From NCBI RefSeq assembly GCF_000969835.1, contig NZ_KQ033912.1, forward strand, positions 3,247,373-3,311,372: DNA of 64,000 nt, in the 5' to 3' direction. Source of the DNA: Parabacteroides goldsteinii DSM 19448 = WAL 12034 (GTDB lineage Bacteria; Bacteroidota; Bacteroidia; Bacteroidales; Tannerellaceae). The position numbers and the translations under genes are program-made. Positions 28,503-37,803 of the stretch are shown piece by piece. Below the pieces are notes generated by a model. It saw only the letters and a list, made by a program, of their open reading frames with translations. It had not been told where the DNA came from and searched no databases. Every line of letters begins with the position of its first letter. Position 1 is the first letter of the stretch.

Positions 28503-30134
28503 ATGAAGTTTTTCCAACATATAGTATTGGTTTTATTATTTGTTAATTTGGTTGCCTGTTCGGAGACAGGGCGTGTGATTGATTATCCGGTGGTGGAAAA
28601 GACGAATACAAACGCTTTGGAACTTTACCGGGTCGAAGTTTCCGATACGGCAACCATTTTACAGATGGCCTTGTATAATAGGCCAGGTGAGTTTGCGCTT
28701 CTTTCTTCTGAGGTGAGTTTGATGGGGAAAACGACTGGTAAGACGTATCGTTTGACGAATGTTTCCGGATGTGAGTTGGGAAAGAAGATAATAATGCCTG
28801 CTTCCGGATGCTGTTGGGTAACTTTGCAGTTTGAACCAGTATCGCCGAAAGATAAGTTTATCGACTTTATCTCTTTGAAGGATAATTGGGATCTCCGTTT
28901 GGAAGGGATTCATTTGAAACCGATCGAGCAACCACGTAATACGTTTGAATGTGTGCTGGAAGGCGAAGTAAAGGATTGGCCCGAATGTAGCCGTTTACTG
29001 CTGACGGAGGCCTGTAAGCAAGATGTTGCAAGGCAGTACTCCATACCGGTGGTTGATGGAAAATTCCGATATACGCTCCGTGACAGTGTAAACCGGCTTT
29101 ATCAACTATGTTCCTGGCATGATTATATGAATAATGGTTTTTATCCGGTTGATTTTATCTCGGAGAAAGGGAAAACCCATTTCAAACTTTATAACGGGGA
29201 TGCGGTTGAAACTTCCGGTATCCAATCGGATTCACCTTTGAACAAGGAATTACAGCATGTGAAGGAAGGTTCTATCATGGATCCGTTGTTTTCCAAACGA
29301 AGACAATTGATGCAGGATAAGCAATACTACTTGTCGGAGATTCATGCGTTGAAAGACAGGGTAGACCAGGAAAGCGACGAATCGATTCGTGAGCAATTGA
29401 TGGAAGATGGAAGAGCCTATTTCGAGAAGGGAGATGGTATGACCGAACAGGCTCGGTCATTGGAGAAAGAGATTAACGAGAGCTTTCAGAAGGAGAAGGA
29501 ACGAAACATAGCGTATATCCGTACGTATCCCACCCTTGTCGGGCTGTGCCTGTATAAATATTGGCTGTTTAGGGAAATAGGTATATTTAAATCTCAACCG
29601 TCCCTTTCCAATATACCGATGTTTGAAGAGATATTTGAAAATTTGTATAAAGAGCAGTATGCTTCTCATCCATATATTAAAGAGATAGGTAATAACTTGG
29701 CCGGTCTCCAATTAAAAAAGGGCGACCCTTTCGTTGACTTTGTGGCCCCCGACGTGGAGGGCAATTCTCATCGGTTGTCGGATTTGATACAGGGAAAGTA
29801 TGCCTTGCTGGATCTGTGGTCTTCTTGGTGTAGTCCTTGCCGTGCTTACTCGAAACTGATTATCCCAACTTATGAAACCTATAAGGATAAAGGATTTACT
29901 GTTGTAGGAGTTGCTCGCGAAGCCAACAGTACAGGTCCCTTGGAAAAGGCGTTGCAGCAGGACCAATATCCTTGGATCAATTTGGTGGATCTGAATGGCC
30001 AGGTTGGTGTTTGGGAAATGTATGGAGAAACTGGTGCCGGTGGGCGTTTCCTGATAGATCCGGAGGGAAAGATTTTGGCATTGGATCCGTTACCGGAACA
30101 GGTGGAGAAGTTGTTGAAAGAACATATTCAGTAG
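28503..30134 (+). CDS. TlpA-like thioredoxin-fold lipoprotein
   Basis: With the start at 28503 (MKFFQHI) the protein has 543 residues. A lipobox LVAC-S follows a short signal. An N-terminal DUF4369/DUF5106-like region and a charged helical middle (about 250-330) come before the thioredoxin/AhpC-TSA domain (about 405-540). The redox motif is WCSPC with Cys443 and Cys446. It probably acts as a thiol-disulfide oxidoreductase in the periplasm or at the surface. The frame is open back to 28467, but the lipoprotein signal decides for 28503. A propeller gene follows after 6 bp. A relic of this gene's 3' end lies after that propeller. Confidence 0.88.
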   Translation: MKFFQHIVLVLLFVNLVACSETGRVIDYPVVEKTNTNALELYRVEVSDTATILQMALYNRPGEFALLSSEVSLMGKTTGKTYRLTNVSGCELGKKIIMPASGCCWVTLQFEPVSPKDKFIDFISLKDNWDLRLEGIHLKPIEQPRNTFECVLEGEVKDWPECSRLLLTEACKQDVARQYSIPVVDGKFRYTLRDSVNRLYQLCSWHDYMNNGFYPVDFISEKGKTHFKLYNGDAVETSGIQSDSPLNKELQHVKEGSIMDPLFSKRRQLMQDKQYYLSEIHALKDRVDQESDESIREQLMEDGRAYFEKGDGMTEQARSLEKEINESFQKEKERNIAYIRTYPTLVGLCLYKYWLFREIGIFKSQPSLSNIPMFEEIFENLYKEQYASHPYIKEIGNNLAGLQLKKGDPFVDFVAPDVEGNSHRLSDLIQGKYALLDLWSSWCSPCRAYSKLIIPTYETYKDKGFTVVGVAREANSTGPLEKALQQDQYPWINLVDLNGQVGVWEMYGETGAGGRFLIDPEGKILALDPLPEQVEKLLKEHIQ

Positions 30135-30140
30135 TTTGTC

Positions 30141-31310
30141 ATGAGAAAAAGTCTTGTATTAGGTTTGATGCTCTGCATACTGGGTGGTTGCAGCCATAAA
30201 AAAGAAAAGGCCGACCTGCCTGTTATAGCTCTCGATTGCAACCAGCTTTCCAGTATTCATGACTGGGGCGTATTGGATCGGTTGGAGATTGTCCGGCTGG
30301 ATAGTGAGGAGGCTCTTTTCGGGGATATAGACAGGATTGTCAGATATAAAGACCGGATTTATTTGATGGATGCGAATAAGACACGCACTGTCTATATTTA
30401 TGATCTTTCCGGAAAGTATATCAATAAGATTTCAAAGTATGGGCAAGGACCGGATGAGTATTTGCAATTGGCTGATTTATATATCGATCCGACAGATGCC
30501 AGTTTGAATGTGGCTACACGGATCGACCGGAAAATCATGAAGTTTGATTTGGATGGTAAACAGCTTCGGAAAGTGATCGGTACCCCTAAGGCTTTTACTC
30601 GGCTTACACAGTTCAAAGATCGTTATGTCGGGTATATGGGAAATTATATCCAGGATTGTGAAAATCCGTATAACGTGTGGGTTCTGTCTGAAAAGATGGA
30701 GACGAAGCAGAAGACTTTCATGATTCCCGCCTCATGGAATAGTTTCGACTTGGGCAGCCGATATCCGTTTTCTTCCTTTCAATCGGATTTTTATTATACG
30801 AAAGCATTGGACTATACGGTTTATCAAATGGATGAAGCGGATGGCAGTTTCTTCCCTAAATATCGGTTTGATTTGGGCGACAGGAGTTGGCCCGAAGATG
30901 CCAAAGAAGCTCAACCATACGAAGAACTGCGGAGGAGTAATCCGGTCTGTAAATATGTGGTTGGTTTCAGAGGGTTTCAGGAAACGGAACATTACTTGTT
31001 GGCTCCTTTCATCCTTGACGGGCAACAGGTCATGGGCGTTTACGACAAAAAGGAGGGTAAAAGCCGTGTCGTTTCTTTGGATACTTATACGGATGAGTAT
31101 TTGATCAGTTTCGGTGAGGTGATCGGGATGGACGCTACAGCTATTTATTCGTTGGTGCCTGCCTGGTATTTGAAAGATCTTTGGGTGGGGCGGAATGAAT
31201 ATAATGATTTTGAGGCGAAGTATCCGGAACAGGTCAAGCGGTTACGGGAAAAGTTTGATTCGGTAGATGAAGAGGGTAATCCTTTTTTGTTGATTCATTA
31301 TTTAAAATGA
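30141..31310 (+). CDS. 6-bladed beta-propeller lipoprotein
   Basis: The protein has 389 residues with lipobox ILGGC-S. The N-terminal motif LDRLEIVRLDSEEALFGDID and the blade motif YDLSGKYINKISKYGQGPDEY are hallmarks of this family. The end EEGNPFLLIHYLK matches the endings of the propellers at the left edge of the window. It starts 6 bp after the thioredoxin gene, so the two are cotranscribed. Function unknown; the pairing with a redox or peptidase gene in this window suggests a partner role. Confidence 0.83.
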   Translation: MRKSLVLGLMLCILGGCSHKKEKADLPVIALDCNQLSSIHDWGVLDRLEIVRLDSEEALFGDIDRIVRYKDRIYLMDANKTRTVYIYDLSGKYINKISKYGQGPDEYLQLADLYIDPTDASLNVATRIDRKIMKFDLDGKQLRKVIGTPKAFTRLTQFKDRYVGYMGNYIQDCENPYNVWVLSEKMETKQKTFMIPASWNSFDLGSRYPFSSFQSDFYYTKALDYTVYQMDEADGSFFPKYRFDLGDRSWPEDAKEAQPYEELRRSNPVCKYVVGFRGFQETEHYLLAPFILDGQQVMGVYDKKEGKSRVVSLDTYTDEYLISFGEVIGMDATAIYSLVPAWYLKDLWVGRNEYNDFEAKYPEQVKRLREKFDSVDEEGNPFLLIHYLK

Positions 31311-31311
31311 A

Positions 31312-31346
31312 GTGGAAAAATTATTAAAAGAACATTTGAATAAAAC
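31312..31346 (+). pseudogene. possible relic of the thioredoxin gene 3' end
   Basis: One base after the propeller stop, 31312-31335 matches the last codons of the thioredoxin gene (30102-30125) at 20 of 24 bases. All four differences are G-to-A at third codon positions, so both read VEKLLKEH. Short, but it has the same arrangement as the S41 fossil at 3871. Confidence 0.5.
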
Positions 31347-31362
31347 ATTATAACGGATTTAT

Positions 31363-32874
31363 ATGAAGAAGAAAATTTTAAGTAGTTTGATTTCCGGGAA
31401 GTTATTGGCAGTGTTCTGTTTGCTGTCTTGTTCGGATAATAATGATCCGATTACGGAAGAACCGGATCCGGAAGAACCCGGGATAGAAGTGGTGGAGCCG
31501 GAGTTGTTCCGGGCAAATCGCATATTCATCAGGCATGGGCTGCAACTGCAATGCTGGGTGGCAACCGACAATTATGAATTAGGAGGGAAGGCCGGGCAAC
31601 CTGCCTATAACCTGTCGATTCCGGATTGGAAGCTGACGGGGTTTACCGGGCCTACTTTCTATGGACCGCCCTTGATTAATACCTCTTATTTCAAGGAATT
31701 TCCTGATAGCCAGTGGGCAATAGCGAAAGCGCCTCATGCCGATCAGTTGAAGAAAGGGCCGACAGATTATGAAAAGAAGAACGGATTCCTTTCGGAAGAC
31801 CAGTTAAAGTATTTGAATAACCTGACTACGATCTGTTTCGGGGACGAAGAACACTACTCGTTTGAGGTGGCGAAGTTTTTGAAAGAGTGGTATGATGTGG
31901 CACGTCGTTTGTATCCGGATGTCTTGGTTCATAATAATCAATATCCCAATCAGTGGACTCGGGAAAATCTGTTGACTTACATCAAACTTGCCAAGCCGGA
32001 TTTGTTGACCTACGATTGGTATTATTTCCATACATGGGATAAGGATAATTATATAGGAGCCAAAGACATGGCCGGGCATCTGGCCGAATACCGCGATCTG
32101 GCGTTAGGCGGATGGGAAGGCAACAAGAAAGATTATATGGCGTTCGGGCAATATTCGCAAGGGTATGTCAACGAAGGAACCTATAAACTGACCGAGTCGC
32201 AATTGCGCCTGTATTATTATATGACCTGGACGTTTGGCGGGAAGTGGCTGAACTGGTTCCGCTTTTTGCAAGGGGATGGTTATGGCGGACAAACGGCACC
32301 GACCGACTGGTCACTGTTGCTGGAACAGGGAATGCCCGGGCATCCGACCAAACACATGGATTGGGTGAACCGTTGCAATCGCGAGAGCCTGCATATTGGC
32401 GATTATTTGGTGCGTTTGAAAACAACCGATGTCCGTTATGTGCCGGGTACCACCAAATATACGGAAGGCAAACCGGGGATGATTTCCGTTCTTAATCCGG
32501 AGGCTTCGTTCTTAAAAAAGGCTGAGGGCAGGATCGTGTCGGAGCCGGAGGAAGGTGCCGATTTGTATGTAGGTTTCTTTGATGTCATACCGAAGGAAGA
32601 GCAGGGCGACCCGGGCTTCTTCAAGGAAGGCGAAAAGACGTTTTTCATGGTCACCAACGGGTATGCTTCGAAGTTGGAGGAAGAGGCTGCTCCTTTGACT
32701 CAGCGTGTCCGGTTGGGTATAGACTTAGCTGAAGCCGGTGCCACAGGCTGTTGTTGGATAAATCCGGAGACAGGTAAAAAAGAACCACTGGAGGCTATAG
32801 GTAAAGAAGATGATACGACCTATTTTCAAGTGGATTTGCAGGGAGGGAGCGGAGCTTTATTTATGGTAGAATGA
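31363..32874 (+). CDS. unassigned lipoprotein, probable TIM-barrel glycoside hydrolase
   Basis: The protein has 503 residues. The lipoprotein signal ends LLSC-S, followed by a low-complexity acidic linker (DPITEEPDPEEPGIEVVEPE) that would hold the enzyme away from the membrane. The body alternates short strands and helices like a (beta/alpha)8 barrel, with aromatic and acidic clusters typical of sugar sites: CFGDEEHYS, LLTYDWYYFHTWD, MTWTFGGKWLNWFRF. Glu/Asp in the GDEE motif and the YDWYYF strand could be catalytic. I do not recognise the family. Its place between the propeller and the GH29 and GH20 genes of PUL 2 argues for a glycan-degrading or glycan-binding task. Confidence 0.55.
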   Translation: MKKKILSSLISGKLLAVFCLLSCSDNNDPITEEPDPEEPGIEVVEPELFRANRIFIRHGLQLQCWVATDNYELGGKAGQPAYNLSIPDWKLTGFTGPTFYGPPLINTSYFKEFPDSQWAIAKAPHADQLKKGPTDYEKKNGFLSEDQLKYLNNLTTICFGDEEHYSFEVAKFLKEWYDVARRLYPDVLVHNNQYPNQWTRENLLTYIKLAKPDLLTYDWYYFHTWDKDNYIGAKDMAGHLAEYRDLALGGWEGNKKDYMAFGQYSQGYVNEGTYKLTESQLRLYYYMTWTFGGKWLNWFRFLQGDGYGGQTAPTDWSLLLEQGMPGHPTKHMDWVNRCNRESLHIGDYLVRLKTTDVRYVPGTTKYTEGKPGMISVLNPEASFLKKAEGRIVSEPEEGADLYVGFFDVIPKEEQGDPGFFKEGEKTFFMVTNGYASKLEEEAAPLTQRVRLGIDLAEAGATGCCWINPETGKKEPLEAIGKEDDTTYFQVDLQGGSGALFMVE

Positions 32875-32898
32875 ACAGATTGATAAAATAAATAGAAG

Positions 32899-34350
32899 AT
32901 GAAAAAAGATTGTTTATTATTGGTTTTGATCGCATTATTTAATTTAACAGGTTGTGAACGGCCGAAAGCGCCGGAGGCATGCGGACCTGTTCCGACGGAA
33001 GCCCAACTTAAATGGCAGGAACTGGAGCGTTATGCTTTTATTCATTTCAGTATGAATACGTTTACCGATATGGAATGGGGATATGGTGATAAAGATCCCC
33101 AATTATTCAATCCGTCGGAACTGGATTGCAGGCAGTGGTGTCGGTTATTTAAGGAGGCTGGAATGAAAGGGGTTATTCTGACGGCAAAACATCATGATGG
33201 TTTTTGTTTGTGGCCTTCGGCTTATACGGATTATAGTGTGAAACAATCTCCGTGGAGGAATGGTAATGGGGATTTAGTGCGTGAACTGGCTGACGCCTGT
33301 AAAGAATATGGATTGAAGTTGGGTATTTATCTTTCTCCCTGGGATAGAAATCATAAAGAATATGGAACGGAAGCTTATATCACTTATTTCAGAAATCAAC
33401 TGAATGAGCTATTGACGAATTACGGAGATATTTTTGAAGTCTGGTTTGATGGTGCAAATGGCGGTTCCGGTTATTATGGCGGGGCGGATGAAACACGTAG
33501 CGTAGATCGTAAGACCTATTATGACTGGCCCGGTACCAATCAATTGGTAAAAAAATTACAGCCGGATGCCGTAATTTTTAGTGATGCAGGTCCTGATGTC
33601 CGTTGGTGTGGAAACGAGGCCGGATGGGTAGGCGAGACAAATTGGAGCACGCTTCGAAGAGAAGAAGTTTGGCCGGGATAGCCTCATTATCAGCAGTTAC
33701 AGAATGGACATGAAGATGGTTCGTATTGGGTGCCGGCAGAAGTGAATGTTTCTATTCGTCCGGGTTGGTTCTATCATGAAGAGCAAGATGATCAGGTGAA
33801 GACTGTCGATCAGTTACTCGATGTGTATTATCATTCGGTCGGTCGTAATGCTACCTGGAATTTGAATATTCCGATCGACAAACGTGGGTTGGTTCACCCG
33901 ACCGATTCTGCTGTCCTAATGGAAGTTGCAAAGATCTTACAGAATAACTTCAAAGAAAACTTAGCACAACAAGCAGAGGTCAGGGCTTCGAATGTGAGGG
34001 GGAAAGATTTTGCTGCTGCTCATTTAATCGATGGAAATAAAGATTCTTATTGGGCAACGGATGACGAGGTGACTTCTGCTTCTGTGGAGTTTGATTTTAA
34101 AGTTCCTACCGCGATCAATCAATTCCTGGTGCAGGAATATATTCGCTTGGGACAGCGTGTAAAAGCGTTTACTTTGGAAGCCTTTGTCGGTGATGAATGG
34201 CAGGTTGTGGCTACGGGTTCGACAATCGGATATAAGCGAATCTTGCGTTTCCCAACAGTGGAGACACAAAAACTTCGTTTCACGATTAATGAAGCAAAGG
34301 CTTGCCCGTTATTATCGAACATCGAATGTAATTGTTGCTCTTACGATTGA
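32899..34350 (+). pseudogene. GH29 alpha-L-fucosidase broken by an in-frame amber stop
   Basis: The frame is interrupted once, by TAG at 33679-33681 (codon 261). Reading continues in the same frame for another 222 codons without loss of similarity (WPG-stop-PHYQQLQNGHEDGSYWVPAEVNVSIRPGWFYH). The first part has a lipoprotein signal (NLTGC-E), the RYAFIHFSMNTF opening of GH29, and nucleophile candidate Asp184 in VWFDGANGG. The second part holds the end of the barrel and a discoidin-like (F5/8 C) domain (about 355-480). The stop falls inside the catalytic barrel, so neither half should be active. Replacing one base would restore an enzyme of normal length, about 483 residues. The last eight residues also look unlike the usual family end. 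Confidence 0.85.
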
Positions 34351-34426
34351 ATGTGCGGAATTAGATGTGGTAATTGAATAACTATTCTTATCTTCGGGCA
34401 CTAATTGTAAATATGTTTGAAATAGA

Positions 34427-36343
34427 ATGAAGAAGTCATTACATGCATTTTTAATGACGGGAATAGTCTGTATAAGTATTTCTTGTTCCCGTCAGTCTGT
34501 AAGTGAGCGTGATACGCTTGCCTTGATTCCTGTTCCGCAGGAAATGAAAGTAAACTCTGATTCTTTTACGCTTACTCGTAATGCTGCGATTACGCTCGAT
34601 CAGTCGAATCAGGCATTGGTGGGAATTGCCGAATATTTGAATGAGAAAATTTCACCTGCTACAGGTTTTGAGCTTCCGGTAGAAAAGCATGGGAAAATAG
34701 AATTCAAGCTGGTGGAGGATGCGTCTTTAGGAGATGAAGGCTATCAGTTGAAAGTGAAACATTCAGATATCCTTATTACTGCCAATAAGCCTGCGGGTAT
34801 CTTTTATGGTGTGCAAACACTGTTACAGATGTTTCCGGCAGAGATTAAAAGCAAGACTGTGCAGCCTGAAGATAAGAAATGGACTATTCCTTGTGCTGAA
34901 ATCACTGACAAACCCCAGTTCCCCTGGCGCGGGCTGATGCTCGATGTTAGCCGCCACTGGTTTACCAAGGAAGAAGTTTTGAAGTATATTGATGAACTGG
35001 CCGAATACAAGATGAATGTCTTCCACTGGCACCTGACGGACGACCAGGGATGGCGCCTGGAAATAAAGTCCTTGCCGAAACTGACGGAAGTTGGTGCCTG
35101 GCGTGCTCCCCGTGTGGGCCAATGGTGGCAGCGTGAACGTCAGCAACCGGGAGAGGAGACTACCTACGGCGGTTTCTACACCCAGGAGGATGTGAAAGAA
35201 GTGCTGGTCTATGCAGCCAAACGTTATGTACGTGTTATTCCTGAAATAGACGTGCCCGGACATAGCGTCGCAGCGTTGGTCGCTTATCCGGAACTAGCCT
35301 GTATGAAAGCCCCGGATGCCGTGAATGTCGGAAATAAGTTCTACGGAGAAGATGAAAATACCCTTTGTATCGGAAAGGATTATACATTCGAGTTCATGGA
35401 TAAGGTACTGACGGAAGTTGCCGCCCTTTTCCCGGATGAATATGTACATATCGGAGGTGACGAATGTTTTAAAGGTTTCTGGCATAAATGTCCCCGTTGC
35501 CAGGTCCGTATGAAGGCTGAGAACCTGAAGAATGAAGAAGAGCTGCAAAGTTATTTCATCCACCGGATGGGCGATTTGCTGAAGTCGAAAGGAAAGAAAC
35601 TGGTCGGCTGGGATGAAATCCTGGAAGGCGGTCTGGCTCCCGATGCGAACGTAATGAGCTGGCGTGGTATGGAAGGCGGTATCAAAGCGGCTAAAGCCGG
35701 CCATCATGTGATTATGACTCCGACGGAACATTGCTATCTGGATTTATGGCAGGGGGAACCTTCTGTTGAACCGGATACCTATTCTATGTGCCGTCTGAAA
35801 GATTCATACAGTTTCAATCCCGTACCGGAAGGTGTTCCGGCCGAAATGGTGCTGGGTGGACAGGGAAACCTGTGGGCTGAATCGCTTCCAACTTTCCGTC
35901 ATGTCGAATACATGACGTGGCCGCGTGGTTGGGCATTGTCGGAAGTATTATGGAGCGGGCCGTCTAAAACGGATTGGGAGAAATTCTGGCCGCGGGTCGA
36001 AAAACATTTTGTCCGTGCCGACCAGGCAGATATAAACTATGCCCGCAGTATGTACAATGCAATTGTGAGCCCGTACTTGCAGGATGGCGTTTTGCAGGTG
36101 GAACTGGGCAGTGAGATTGCCGGTACGGATATTTACTATACATTCGATAATACAGACCCGGATAGCCATACTCCGAAATATACCGAGCCGTTGAGCATAC
36201 CGAAAAATGCAACCTGGTTGCGTATCGTGACCTATCGCGACGGTAAACCGGTCGGCAAGGTAATCACCCTGACAACAAAGGAACTGGCAAAACGTGCCGA
36301 GTCCGATAAAAGAACCGGTCACGGGAACCTGACTGTTGACTAA
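34427..36343 (+). CDS. GH20 beta-N-acetylhexosaminidase lipoprotein
   Basis: The protein has 638 residues with lipobox CISISC-S. An N-terminal GH20b domain (about 30-150) precedes the GH20 barrel (about 155-500). It removes terminal beta-GlcNAc or GalNAc. The catalytic pair Asp345/Glu346 lies in HIGGDECFKGFW, and the barrel motif FHWHLTDDQGWRLEIK is intact. A C-terminal chitobiase-like beta-sandwich follows (YYTFDNTDPDSHTPKYTEPL, about 555-615). It is the last gene of PUL 2. Together with fucosidase and GalNAcase genes it points to mucin or N-glycan breakdown. Confidence 0.95.
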   Translation: MKKSLHAFLMTGIVCISISCSRQSVSERDTLALIPVPQEMKVNSDSFTLTRNAAITLDQSNQALVGIAEYLNEKISPATGFELPVEKHGKIEFKLVEDASLGDEGYQLKVKHSDILITANKPAGIFYGVQTLLQMFPAEIKSKTVQPEDKKWTIPCAEITDKPQFPWRGLMLDVSRHWFTKEEVLKYIDELAEYKMNVFHWHLTDDQGWRLEIKSLPKLTEVGAWRAPRVGQWWQRERQQPGEETTYGGFYTQEDVKEVLVYAAKRYVRVIPEIDVPGHSVAALVAYPELACMKAPDAVNVGNKFYGEDENTLCIGKDYTFEFMDKVLTEVAALFPDEYVHIGGDECFKGFWHKCPRCQVRMKAENLKNEEELQSYFIHRMGDLLKSKGKKLVGWDEILEGGLAPDANVMSWRGMEGGIKAAKAGHHVIMTPTEHCYLDLWQGEPSVEPDTYSMCRLKDSYSFNPVPEGVPAEMVLGGQGNLWAESLPTFRHVEYMTWPRGWALSEVLWSGPSKTDWEKFWPRVEKHFVRADQADINYARSMYNAIVSPYLQDGVLQVELGSEIAGTDIYYTFDNTDPDSHTPKYTEPLSIPKNATWLRIVTYRDGKPVGKVITLTTKELAKRAESDKRTGHGNLTVD

Positions 36344-36349
36344 CAGGAT

Positions 36350-36395
36350 TTTAACCAGGTTGTAACATCTATGTAACAACTTGGTTTTATCTTTG
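36350..36395 (+). promoter_or_regulatory. Pho-box-like triple repeat and promoter of the phosphate porin
   Basis: Three 7-mers sit on an 11-bp period: TTTAACC (36350-36356), TGTAACA (36361-36367) and TGTAACA (36372-36378). The last ends 9 bp before the -7 box TATCTTTG (36388-36395). This 7+4 layout replacing the -33 box is the geometry of PhoB sites in other bacteria. The promoter lies inside the possible long reading frame from 36395, so translation starts at 36425. Confidence 0.75.
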
Positions 36396-36424
36396 TGCTC
36401 TCTACGCAACCAACAAAGTTAGGA

Positions 36425-37711
36425 ATGAAGATAACAAAATTAATGGCGCTTGTCCTGTTGGCGCTGCTTCCCTTTTTCACGGAAGCTCAGAACACGGAAC
36501 AAATAGATGCCCGCATCGATTCGCTTGCGGAAGAGACAGCAACGCTGGATAAAATAGTGCAGAAACTAAGTAAATTTAAAGTTTCTGCCTATATCCAGGG
36601 TCAATTTCAGTACGGACAGGAGGATGCAACCCTGAAAGTCGGCGATAAGAATGAACATGAGGATAAAGGTTTTAACCGTATCGGTATCCGCCGCGGACGA
36701 CTGAAGTTTGAATATAACGACGGTATCGGAACCGGAGCGGTACAGATTGAGGCTAACGACAAAGGCGTCAGTTTCCGTGACCTTTATATCGGCATTAAAG
36801 ACCCCTGGACGAAACGCAGCCAGTTGATGGCCGGTGTCTTCAACCGTCCATTCGGACATGAGATAGGTTACTCTACCAGTGGCCTGGAATCGCCTGAACG
36901 TGCAACGATTATCCAGTATTTCTTCCCGGACGAACGTGACCTGGGTGCTATGCTGACGCTGCGTACCAAAAAAGAAAGTCCTCTCGCTTTCCTCCGTTTG
37001 GATGCCGGTCTGTTTGCCGGAAACAGTATCAACCGCGAAACCGATAACCGCAAAGACTTTATCGGCCGTCTAGGTGCTGACAAGGAAATCGGCAACTGGG
37101 GTAAATGGGGTGCAGGTATTTCTTATTACAACGGAGGCGTCTACAACCCGACTACAACTGCCTATGAGATGGACGGCAAGCGTTTTATCGAAGTTGATAA
37201 AGGTGAAACCGGTACGTATATGAAACGTGAATATATCGGTATGGATGCCCAGTTCTGTTTCTTGAGTTCATGGGGAACAACCTCTTTACGTGCCGAAGGT
37301 CTTTTAGGCACACAGCCGGGAATTGCCTCCAGCAGCAAAAGCCCGAATACCGGAACACGTCCGGAGAATCTTCCCGAAAATGCGTTATTCAAACGCCCCT
37401 TTATCGGTTATTTCTTCTACCTGGTACAGGACATCGGGACTTCTCCATTCTCTGCCGTACTCAAATATGATGTATACGATCCGAATACGAAGCTGAAAGG
37501 AAATGAAATAGGTACGGATAACTCATTTACATCTAAAACAGATTTGGCCCAAAGTACATTAGGCATCGGCGGCTTATACCGCTTCAACAAACATATCCGT
37601 GTCCAGGCTTACTACGAATTCAACTTCAATGAAAAGAGCGACTTCGTAAAAGGATATGAGAAAGACCGTAAGGATAATGTGTTGACGGTTCGTTTGCAAT
37701 ACAAATTCTGA
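36425..37711 (+). CDS. phosphate-selective porin (OprO/OprP family)
   Basis: The protein has 428 residues with start at 36425 (MKITKLM), fixed by the promoter at 36388 and the signal peptide (cut at TEAQ near 21). A short N-terminal coiled coil (ARIDSLAEETATLDKIVQKL) is typical of OprO/P porins. The barrel strands follow, ending in the C-terminal aromatic strand VRLQYKF. It forms an outer membrane channel, probably for phosphate, given the Pho-box-like array and the PstS gene 92 bp downstream with the same array. Confidence 0.88.
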   Translation: MKITKLMALVLLALLPFFTEAQNTEQIDARIDSLAEETATLDKIVQKLSKFKVSAYIQGQFQYGQEDATLKVGDKNEHEDKGFNRIGIRRGRLKFEYNDGIGTGAVQIEANDKGVSFRDLYIGIKDPWTKRSQLMAGVFNRPFGHEIGYSTSGLESPERATIIQYFFPDERDLGAMLTLRTKKESPLAFLRLDAGLFAGNSINRETDNRKDFIGRLGADKEIGNWGKWGAGISYYNGGVYNPTTTAYEMDGKRFIEVDKGETGTYMKREYIGMDAQFCFLSSWGTTSLRAEGLLGTQPGIASSSKSPNTGTRPENLPENALFKRPFIGYFFYLVQDIGTSPFSAVLKYDVYDPNTKLKGNEIGTDNSFTSKTDLAQSTLGIGGLYRFNKHIRVQAYYEFNFNEKSDFVKGYEKDRKDNVLTVRLQYKF

Positions 37712-37718
37712 CCTTTTT

Positions 37719-37775
37719 ATTCACACAAATGTAACACCTGTTTCATGTAGTTGAAATACGTGTGTTGTTCCTTTG
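37719..37775 (+). promoter_or_regulatory. Pho-box-like repeat array and promoter of pstS
   Basis: 7-mers on an 11-bp period: ATTCACA (37719), TGTAACA (37730), TTTCATG (37741) and TGAAATA (37752-37758). The last ends exactly 9 bp before TTCCTTTG (37768-37775), a near -7 box. The spacing equals that of the porin promoter, though the repeats are weaker. Confidence 0.6.
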
Positions 37776-37803
37776 CATCAGGAAATTAATTCAAATAAGA
37801 GTA

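Noticed and set aside
33679..33681. Recoded stop (pyrrolysine or selenocysteine) in the GH29 gene
   Set aside because: TAG is not the selenocysteine codon, pyrrolysine is not expected in Bacteroidales, no recoding element is seen, and TAG is used as a normal stop elsewhere in the window (for example 17127-17129).
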